DNA of 31,383 bases from Prevotella sp. UBA3776 (lineage in GTDB: Bacteria; Bacteroidota; Bacteroidia; Bacteroidales; Bacteroidaceae), in contig DFFM01000032.1 in the NCBI GenBank assembly GCA_002369515.1, forward strand, positions 52,462 to 83,844, given 5' to 3'. Numbering within the stretch: position 1 is the first letter of the stretch; each line of letters begins with the position of its first letter. Shown in pieces: positions 21,948 to 27,931 of the stretch. A program made the translations under genes and the position numbers. Under the pieces are notes generated by a model. The model was not told the origin of the DNA. It searched no databases and was given only the letters and a program-made list of their open reading frames with translations.

Positions 21948-23381
21948 CTACTTTTTCATCAAAAACTTCAGGCACTCGTCCAGAATCTCCACTCGGGCCA
22001 CCTTCATGACGGCCACATAGAGCAGGGCTGCCATGGCCACACGGACTGCCAGCAACAGCCAAAGCGAACCAATGCCGGACGTAGCCCACCCCGTGAGCGC
22101 CATCACGCCAGCCGCCACCAGGCCGAAGGGCAGAACGTCGGCCAAAAGCATGGCGAGCCGATAGCCCACCAACCGACGCACACACGCCCACCAGACGAAA
22201 AACCACACGATGCCCACCGCAGTGAAGGCCACCACCATCGGCCGGATGCCGTAAGGACGGAGCAGCGTCATCACCCCCACCTGAACAACGCACAGCACAA
22301 TGTTGCTCCACATGTAGGTGGTGCTCTTGCCCTTGCTCAGCAACACATTGAAGAGTACCACCGACAACGGGGAGAACGCACCGCCCACGCAGAGCACCTG
22401 CAGCAGGCGGGCACTCTCAAGCCACTTCTCGCCGATGGCCAGCACGATGAACTCGCGAGCCACCAAAGAGAAGCCCAACAGCAGCGGAAAAGCCACAAAC
22501 GCGGCAAAACGCACCATCTTGCGCAAAACGCGCAACTGACGCTCGCGCTCGTCCTGCACATCGACAAGCACCGGCTGAGCCACCTGCGCCATCATGCCCT
22601 GAATCAGATAGGACGCCTTGTAGTTCCACTGGTAGGCCTGATTGTAGTTGCCCGCGTCGCGAACCGTGTAGAACCGCCCCAGCAGTATGTTCAGCAGATT
22701 GCTGTTCACGTCGGTCACCACCGACGACAACAACAACTTGCAACTGAAACGAAACATGCGGCGCGCCGGCCCCAGGTCAATCTTCAGCGTGGGTCGCCAG
22801 TCGCTGTAGTGCCAGTAGAGCAGCGTACACGTCAGGATGTAGAGGTTGGTCTGCGTGGCCAGCGACCAGTAGCTGTAGCCCATATAGGCCATCACCACTC
22901 CCACCGTGCTCGACAGCAGCACGGCCGTCATGGCCGCCTTGGCCTGCTGCTTGGCACGCAGGTTCTTGAACAGATAAGCCGACTGGGCCGTACCGAAACT
23001 GGCAAACACAAAACCCAGAAAAGCGTAGCGGGCCAACGGCGTGAGCCGGGGTTCATGGTAGTAGGCGGCAATGAGTGGCGCCAAGGCAAAGAGCACCACG
23101 TAGAGCACCACCCCAATGAGTATGTTGGTCCAGAACACCGAGTTGTAGTCCTCGGGGCGTGGTTCGCGCAGATTGGCCAGCGCCACCTTGAAACCACTGT
23201 TCTGCAACTCGTTGGCCACCAACGAGAAAATGGCTATCATGGCCATCATGCCATAATCCTCGGGCGACAGCAGCCGCCCCAGCACAATGCCGAACAGCAA
23301 CCCCAGCAACTGGCCGAAGCCGCTGTTCAAACCGCCCCAAAGCAGTCCCTTGGCCGTCTTCTCTTTCAGGTTGTCCGCCAT
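21948..23381 (-). CDS. Polysaccharide flippase (Wzx/MOP superfamily, WzxC-like)
   Basis: A multi-pass inner-membrane protein of 477 residues. It starts LKEKTAKGLLWGGLNSGFGQ and continues GRLLSPEDYGMMAMI, the opening typical of oligosaccharide-lipid flippases, and has about 12-14 hydrophobic segments. FYTVRDAGNYNQAYQW around residue 235 matches the second-half loop of the family. It moves lipid-linked glycan units across the inner membrane. It is flanked by the esterase (19-bp gap) and LicD (30-bp gap), so the three form one likely operon. The dedicated polymerase and initial transferases are not in the window. Confidence 0.9.
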   Translation of the reverse strand: MADNLKEKTAKGLLWGGLNSGFGQLLGLLFGIVLGRLLSPEDYGMMAMIAIFSLVANELQNSGFKVALANLREPRPEDYNSVFWTNILIGVVLYVVLFALAPLIAAYYHEPRLTPLARYAFLGFVFASFGTAQSAYLFKNLRAKQQAKAAMTAVLLSSTVGVVMAYMGYSYWSLATQTNLYILTCTLLYWHYSDWRPTLKIDLGPARRMFRFSCKLLLSSVVTDVNSNLLNILLGRFYTVRDAGNYNQAYQWNYKASYLIQGMMAQVAQPVLVDVQDERERQLRVLRKMVRFAAFVAFPLLLGFSLVAREFIVLAIGEKWLESARLLQVLCVGGAFSPLSVVLFNVLLSKGKSTTYMWSNIVLCVVQVGVMTLLRPYGIRPMVVAFTAVGIVWFFVWWACVRRLVGYRLAMLLADVLPFGLVAAGVMALTGWATSGIGSLWLLLAVRVAMAALLYVAVMKVARVEILDECLKFLMKK

Positions 23382-23400
23382 TCGTTCTTCTCCATTCTTT

Positions 23401-24855
23401 CTATTTGTTCTTGATGGCCTCGGCTATGATCTCAGCCATGCGCGCCACGCCCTTCTCGTTGGGATGGATGCCGTCGGCCTGCAACAGCGCCTCGCCGTCG
23501 GCCAGCAGCGTGTGCAGGTCTATCAGCTGCAATCCCTGTTCGCGGGCCACCTCCTGCTCAACGGGGATGATGGCGCTCCGAATGACTTCGTCGCTGATGT
23601 CCCACGACTGTTTGAAGGCTGGAAGGGGCGTACACAGGAGGATTCTTGGGTGCGCCGGGCCTGTGGCAGCCTTTGCCTTCTTGCCCTTGCGCTTGGGCGT
23701 CTTGCCTAGGTCGGGGCACAGGCTCGTGAGCATCTGCATCAGGTCGTGTTTGAACTCCGCCCCATACTGCCAATTCTGGGGTTTCGAGTCGTTGGTGCCC
23801 AGTTTGATGACCACGATGTCGGGGCGGAAAGCCAGCGCGTCACGCCATGCCATTTCGTCCATGTAGGGGAAGTCGCCCTTGTTGAGCAACGTACGGGCAC
23901 TCACGCCGAAGTTCTTCACCCAGTAGCCATCGCCCAGTTTCTGCTGGAGCAGCGCGGGGTAGCCGAAACGCGAAGCCATGTCGATGCCGTGGCCGTCGGT
24001 GATGCTGTTGCCGATGCAAGCCACCTTCACGGCGTCCCTCTTGGGCACACTGCGGCTGTCGAGCCAGCTGCCCAGCTCGGCAAGCATCTGGTCGTGATAC
24101 TTAAACCAGTGGCCAAACCCGAAGCCGTGGTCGCCCGAGGGATAAATCAGCATGGCGCACTCGTTGCCCGCATTGCGCATGGCCGAATAGTAGGCCACGC
24201 CGTTGGTCACCGGCGGCACCAGCCGGTCGTCGTTGGCCATGATGACAAGTGCCGGCGGAGTGAGATGGCGGCGCACGGCGTTCTGCGTGGAAAAGTCTTT
24301 CACCAGCGCGGCGTCCTTCTGCCCCTCCTCGCCCAGGAAGTTGCGGCACGACCACTTGTGCGAAACCCGTTCGTCCATCGAGATGACGGGGTAGAACAGA
24401 ATGGAGAAGTCGGGGCGGACGTCCCAGTCGGAATGGGTGGAAATGACCGAAGCCAGATGGCCTCCGGCCGAGAACCCCATGATGCCCACGTCGCGCGGAT
24501 GGATGCCCCACACGGCAGCCGAGTCGCGCACCGTGCGCATGGCCTTCTCCACGTCGCCTATCGGGCGCGAGCGGTCACCGTTGGGCAGCCGATAGTTCAC
24601 CACGAAGTAGGCGATGCCGCGCCCGTTGAGCCAACCCGAGGCCAACGTACCCTCGTGGGTGTTGGAAAGCATTGAATAGCCGCCCCCGGGCACACCAACG
24701 ATGGCTTTGCCTGTGGGGGATGAGGGAAGGAAGCAAACCATCTGCGCGCTGCCGTCCTCTGTAAGGTTGAGCGTGAACTCTCTGGCCGTCTGCGCCTGCA
24801 ATGCCATGGCGACAAGAAGCAGGCACGAAATCATCAGTTTCTTCATCTTTTTCAT
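23401..24855 (-). CDS. Secreted two-domain esterase: alpha/beta hydrolase fused to SGNH hydrolase
   Basis: The 484-residue product has a signal peptide (MISCLLLVAMALQAQ). Residues of about 25-265 form an alpha/beta hydrolase of the acetyl-esterase type: GVPGGGY oxyanion region, GFSAGGH with Ser129, ANDDRLVPP with Asp209/210, and GDHGFGFG with His243. Residues of about 275-484 form an SGNH/GDSL domain: IGNSITDGHG (Ser284), KLGTNDS (Asn355) and DGIHPNEKG (Asp461, His464). Both catalytic sets look intact. Such fusions in Bacteroidetes are usually carbohydrate deacetylases (for example on xylan), but the substrate here is inferred. A basic insert KTPKRKGKKAKAA lies in the second domain. It heads the operon with the flippase and LicD genes. 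Confidence 0.88.
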   Translation of the reverse strand: MKKMKKLMISCLLLVAMALQAQTAREFTLNLTEDGSAQMVCFLPSSPTGKAIVGVPGGGYSMLSNTHEGTLASGWLNGRGIAYFVVNYRLPNGDRSRPIGDVEKAMRTVRDSAAVWGIHPRDVGIMGFSAGGHLASVISTHSDWDVRPDFSILFYPVISMDERVSHKWSCRNFLGEEGQKDAALVKDFSTQNAVRRHLTPPALVIMANDDRLVPPVTNGVAYYSAMRNAGNECAMLIYPSGDHGFGFGHWFKYHDQMLAELGSWLDSRSVPKRDAVKVACIGNSITDGHGIDMASRFGYPALLQQKLGDGYWVKNFGVSARTLLNKGDFPYMDEMAWRDALAFRPDIVVIKLGTNDSKPQNWQYGAEFKHDLMQMLTSLCPDLGKTPKRKGKKAKAATGPAHPRILLCTPLPAFKQSWDISDEVIRSAIIPVEQEVAREQGLQLIDLHTLLADGEALLQADGIHPNEKGVARMAEIIAEAIKNK

Positions 24856-24887
24856 TGTTTTTTCTCAGTTAGTTAGTATAACAGTGT

Positions 24888-24896
24888 GCAAAGATA
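24888..24896 (-). promoter_or_regulatory. Probable -7 promoter box of the esterase-flippase-LicD operon
   Basis: On the minus strand TATCTTTGC, a strong TAnnTTTGC match, 32 nt upstream of the esterase ATG. A matching TTTG is not obvious at 19-21 bp. Confidence 0.6.
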
Positions 24897-24948
24897 ATCA
24901 TTTTTGCGGACAGCTAGTTCGCTAAACCAACTTATTTTTCCTTTTCTC

Positions 24949-24988
24949 GCTTTTTCAACGGACGAAGGGCTTTTTCAACGGACGAAGA
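24949..24988. repeat. Tandem 20-bp duplication
   Basis: Two adjacent copies of GCTTTTTCAACGGACGAAGG (second copy ends in A). It lies between the esterase promoter and the inverted-repeat cluster; no coding role. Confidence 0.9.
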
Positions 24989-25030
24989 GCTAGCCATGGC
25001 CCCCACAACCGCACATCGTGAATGCTGACA

Positions 25031-25150
25031 ACATCTCCCGGCACCATGACAACATCTCCCGACACGGCAAAAACATCTCCCGACGCGGCGTGAAAATTTT
25101 CTAGAGAATTTCATCGTCGCGTCGGGAGATATTTTTTGCGTGTCGGGAGT
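25031..25150. repeat. Nested inverted-repeat cluster (ATCTCCCGACxCG units)
   Basis: Three direct units of ACATCTCCCG (25031, 25052 and 25074 on) are followed by two inverted units. The inner pair ATCTCCCGACGCG (25075-25087) and CGCGTCGGGAGAT (25118-25130) is a perfect 13-bp inverted repeat with a further TGAAAATT/AATTTCA pair inside. The outer pair CTCCCGACACG (25056-25066) and CGTGTCGGGAG (25139-25149) is also perfect. The whole can fold into one long two-tier hairpin or a cruciform. Confidence 0.9.
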
Positions 25151-25234
25151 TATGAAAACAATCCACGGTGCTGGCACAAAAAAACGCCAAACCCGTGTTT
25201 TTCCAACAGAATCAGCGCAACAGGCAGGCCGAAT

Positions 25235-25249
25235 GCAAAAAGTGCTAAA
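25235..25249 (+). promoter_or_regulatory. Promoter-linked 15-bp word, copy upstream of vsr
   Basis: GCAAAAAGTGCTAAA, identical to 26027-26041. It ends 49 bp before the -7 box at 25299, exactly as the other copy does before 26091, so it is probably a binding site for a shared regulator rather than chance. Confidence 0.6.
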
Positions 25250-25274
25250 AAAAAGGAAGTTGTTCTACTTTTTG

Positions 25275-25307
25275 TTGCAACGTTTTACATTTTATGTCTA
25301 TCTTTGC
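25275..25307 (+). promoter_or_regulatory. Promoter of vsr
   Basis: TTG (25275-25277), 21 bp, then TATCTTTGC (25299-25307). The -7 region TTATGTCTATCTTTGC (25292-25307) matches that before the ATPase gene except for one base. Confidence 0.65.
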
Positions 25308-25386
25308 TCACCCGATGACGAGACACCCTCTCAAAGTCACCTCGTTGGCGAGAACCCTGACGAAAACCCATGTAAACAAACAAAGA

Positions 25387-25932
25387 ATGGACAAACTCAC
25401 CCCACAGCAACGCCACAAGACAATGGCGTCAATTCGGTCAAAGGACACAAAACCGGAAATGGTTGTGCGCCGTTGGCTGTGGGGACATGGCTACCGCTAT
25501 CGGCTGAACCATCCGCGATTGCCTGGACACCCCGATTTGGTGCTGAGAAAATACCGCACATGCATTTTTGTGAACGGTTGTTTCTGGCACGGCCATGAAG
25601 GATGCCAAAGCTACACGATTCCGAAGACAAACACAGATTTTTGGGTGAACAAGATAACAAGAAACAGGGAGCGTGACGCCAGAGTCCAACGAGAGCTTGC
25701 CGCCATGGGCTGGCACTCCATAACCGTATGGGAGTGTGAACTGAAGCCCAAGAACAGAGAAAAAACCATGGAGTCATTGGCCTTCACACTCAATAAGATT
25801 TTCCTTCAAGACCACAATGCCAAACGCTACATAATTCCAGAGCAGCAACCCATGATGGCGGCCGAGCCCAACCCCCGTAACGAGGTCAAGAACAATCCCC
25901 AAGCACACTTGACGAAAGAGGAAGAAGTTTAG
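25387..25932 (+). CDS. vsr: Very short patch repair endonuclease (Vsr family)
   Basis: Vsr nicks DNA 5' of T:G mismatches that arise from deamination of 5-methylcytosine. The 181-residue product aligns by eye with E. coli Vsr: MASIRSKDTKPE (Glu24), LPGHPDLVL (Asp50, E. coli Asp51), FVNGCFWHGH (61-70), DFWVNKITRNRERDARV and WHSITVWECEL. E. coli Thr63 and His64 correspond to Val62 and Asn63 here, while His69 is kept (His68). A C-terminal tail of about 40 polar residues exceeds the E. coli length. No cytosine methyltransferase partner lies in the window. An ATG at 25315 in the same frame would add 24 residues and sits near the transcription start, but the family begins at MDKLTPQQRHKTM, hence 25387. 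Confidence 0.9.
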   Translation: MDKLTPQQRHKTMASIRSKDTKPEMVVRRWLWGHGYRYRLNHPRLPGHPDLVLRKYRTCIFVNGCFWHGHEGCQSYTIPKTNTDFWVNKITRNRERDARVQRELAAMGWHSITVWECELKPKNREKTMESLAFTLNKIFLQDHNAKRYIIPEQQPMMAAEPNPRNEVKNNPQAHLTKEEEV

Positions 25933-26026
25933 CCCGCATTGCGCTTATATAGCAAGGAAAGGAACCCAATCAGGAAAGGCAAAGTGAAACTTAAACAAGG
26001 CCGCGAGCAAAGCAATCTTACAAAGG

Positions 26027-26041
26027 GCAAAAAGTGCTAAA
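26027..26041 (+). promoter_or_regulatory. Promoter-linked 15-bp word, copy upstream of the ATPase gene
   Basis: GCAAAAAGTGCTAAA, identical to 25235-25249 and at identical distance from its -7 box. A related GTGCTAAA occurs again at 26110-26117 just inside the transcript, following an inverted pair GCACAT/ATGTGC (26098-26113). Confidence 0.6.
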
Positions 26042-26090
26042 CATTAAGATTTTATTCAACATTAAATTAGGTGGTTTAACAAATTATGTT

Positions 26091-26099
26091 TATCTTTGC
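26091..26099 (+). promoter_or_regulatory. Promoter -7 box of the ATPase-TOPRIM-helicase operon
   Basis: TATCTTTGC preceded by TTATGTT, nearly identical to the vsr promoter. Transcription should begin near 26102, giving a leader of about 90 nt before the ATG at 26193. No good TTTG at -33; GGTTTAAC lies about there. Confidence 0.6.
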
Positions 26100-26192
26100 A
26101 CATGTAAATGTGCTAAAGACCTGCTCTAAGTGGAATTCGAAGCCCAAAACGAAAGATTGTAATTGTCACAAAGCCTTAAAACAATAACGCCA

Positions 26193-27278
26193 ATGGACGG
26201 ATTCAAAAATATAGAAATCAAGAACTTCAGAGGCATCGACCATCTGAAGATAGACGACTTTTCCCGCGTGAATGTCTTACTCGGACAGAACAGTTCTGGA
26301 AAGAGTTCCGTGCTGGAGGCCATAAGTTTGTTGACAGGTATGGGCAATCCAGATTCGCCCCTCAATATGAATCGTCTAAGGACTCGTAATCTTTTCAGTC
26401 CTTTCAAGGATTTGTATTACCTGTTCTATAATATGGACGTAAAGACGCCTTTGGAGATTTCTTCAGAACTGTTCGATGGGGACATGCGCGACCTACGCCT
26501 TCAACTGACCTACGTCTTTGATGAGCAGACGGCCCGCCTAGAAAATGGCCTGAACGGGGTTCCGCCCGTCTCAGAGACCAAGACCTTTTTGAATACGCTG
26601 TGTATGGATTTTGATATTGTGTCAGCTTCCGGCAAAAGGAGCTATCAAAGCTCCATGACTGCCAACCAAGAGGGCATCATTAGCAACAAGAAGCCTGCGG
26701 CGGATTATCTGGAGAAGAACACCTCTGTCTATCTCACCGCAGACCTATGGGGTATCAATCTGGCCAGCCAACTATCAGAGTTGTTCAAGCGCAAGCAAAA
26801 GAACATCGTCTTGCAGCGACTCTCCCATTTTGACCGTCGCATCGTGGATGTTGACATCCTTCAGGATGACATCTACATTGAATTTGAGGATGTACCTGAA
26901 AAGTTACCTTTGCGAATGACTGGCGATGGCTTACGCCGCTATCTCAATATCGTAGCAGCCTCTGCCAACCCCACAACCAATATCATCCTCATCGACGAGA
27001 TTGACAACGGTCTCCATTATTCTGCCTACAAGAAACTTTGGGAGGCGATCTTTGCTTTGGCTACTAATACCAACAAACAGGTATTTGTGACTACGCATAG
27101 CAAGGAAACTCTGAGTTCTCTTAACGATATGTTAGAAGAGCATATAGAGTTTCATCAGGAAATGCGACTCTATACGTTAGCTAATACTCCACTCAAGGGA
27201 CATCAAGCCTACAAATACTCTTTTGAAGGTTTAAGTGGAGCATGCGAAAATGACATTGAACTAAGAGGGCTGGTGTGA
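26193..27278 (+). CDS. AAA/ABC-type ATPase (RecF/OLD-like, AAA_15/AAA_21 group)
   Basis: The 361-residue product begins FKNIEIKNFRGIDHLKIDDF, the entry strand of SMC/RecF-type ATPases, with Walker A GQNSSGKSS (31-39), a signature-like LRMTGDGLRRYLNI (near 245-258), Walker B IILIDEIDNG (Asp268, Glu269) and H-loop VTTHSKE (His302). There is no TOPRIM domain at its own C-terminus, unlike OLD nucleases; instead the next gene, overlapping by one base (TGATG), encodes a TOPRIM-like protein. This split pairing resembles anti-phage systems such as PARIS and AbiL, but I cannot assign it to either. The ATG at 26193 is preferred to a TTG ten codons upstream. Confidence 0.85.
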   Translation: MDGFKNIEIKNFRGIDHLKIDDFSRVNVLLGQNSSGKSSVLEAISLLTGMGNPDSPLNMNRLRTRNLFSPFKDLYYLFYNMDVKTPLEISSELFDGDMRDLRLQLTYVFDEQTARLENGLNGVPPVSETKTFLNTLCMDFDIVSASGKRSYQSSMTANQEGIISNKKPAADYLEKNTSVYLTADLWGINLASQLSELFKRKQKNIVLQRLSHFDRRIVDVDILQDDIYIEFEDVPEKLPLRMTGDGLRRYLNIVAASANPTTNIILIDEIDNGLHYSAYKKLWEAIFALATNTNKQVFVTTHSKETLSSLNDMLEEHIEFHQEMRLYTLANTPLKGHQAYKYSFEGLSGACENDIELRGLV

Positions 27279-27910
27279 TGAGAAGGTTTCAGATTATAGT
27301 TGAAGGTGATGCCGACAAGAAATTCTTCGAGGATTACTATCACCATATTTTCGGCGAGAAAGCCCCCAAAGGCAGCATCACCCATCCTGGTAAAGACGGC
27401 GATACAGGTGGCTATCAGAAGTTGAGCTCTGAAGATGCTATTGGTGCCATGCGCCAGAACACAGACCTTGGAGGCATCAACCTTGTCATCTTCGATGCTG
27501 ACGAGGACATAGAAGCACGTCGTGCCGAACTTCTTGCCATCAAGGAAGAATTTGGCGTGGAGTTTGAATTATTCTTATTACCCAACGACAAAGATTCAGG
27601 CGCATTGGAGGACTTGTTGGAAAACATCATCAATCCCAACAATCAGCCCGTCATGGATTGCTGGCAGACTTACGAAGGAGAGCTTGAAAAGGTACGAATC
27701 CCCACAAAGACTCCACCGACGTTGACCATTCCTGCCAAGAAGACCAAAATATACGCTTATCTTGAAACCTTGTTGGGAAAGTCAAAGACTCAGAAGAAAC
27801 TGATAAAAGACGCAAACCGCAACTATGAAAACATTCAGCACTGGAATCTGGATGCAGAGTATCTGGAGCCGCTGACGGAATTTTTGATAAAGAATCTAAG
27901 AGAAGACTAA
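27278..27910 (+). CDS. TOPRIM-like protein (DUF3226-like), partner of the ATPase
   Basis: The 210-residue product has IIVEGDADKKFFEDYY at the N-terminus (Glu9) and LVIFDADEDIEARR (Asp73, Asp75), the acidic residues expected of a TOPRIM fold. LLPNDKDSGALEDLLENI follows, as in DUF3226 proteins. The C-terminal half is helical and Lys-rich. TOPRIM partners of such ATPases are effector nucleases in known defence systems, so a metal-dependent nuclease is a reasonable guess. The ATG overlaps the ATPase stop by one base, indicating coupled translation and a fixed ratio. Which of the ATPase-linked families it belongs to is open. Confidence 0.75.
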   Translation: MRRFQIIVEGDADKKFFEDYYHHIFGEKAPKGSITHPGKDGDTGGYQKLSSEDAIGAMRQNTDLGGINLVIFDADEDIEARRAELLAIKEEFGVEFELFLLPNDKDSGALEDLLENIINPNNQPVMDCWQTYEGELEKVRIPTKTPPTLTIPAKKTKIYAYLETLLGKSKTQKKLIKDANRNYENIQHWNLDAEYLEPLTEFLIKNLRED

Positions 27911-27931
27911 AAATTATGATTTAGACTACAT

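Larger units (their letters stand above)
24856..25386. other. 531-bp gap: promoters plus repeat structures at the accessory-region border
   Basis: Left part: promoter of the esterase gene. Middle: a tandem 20-bp duplication (24949-24988) and a nested inverted-repeat cluster (25031-25150). Right part: the GCAAAAAGTGCTAAA word (25235-25249) and the vsr promoter. I see no gene in it. The mix of repeats between a conserved operon and defence-like genes is what a junction of acquired DNA could look like, but no tRNA or integrase is visible. Confidence 0.6.

Noticed and set aside
21285..23414. Long plus-strand frame of 709 codons opposite the LicD and flippase genes
   Set aside because: Antisense to two clearly recognisable genes, with His/Gln-rich content and no motif.
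24856..25386. Attachment site of a mobile island
   Set aside because: No tRNA gene, integrase or matching direct repeat at a second border is visible in the window, so it stays only a possibility.
26193..27910. Direct assignment of the ATPase/TOPRIM pair to PARIS or AbiL
   Set aside because: The general layout fits, but the TOPRIM-like partner looks like DUF3226 rather than DUF4435 or RloB, and I cannot run profiles to decide.
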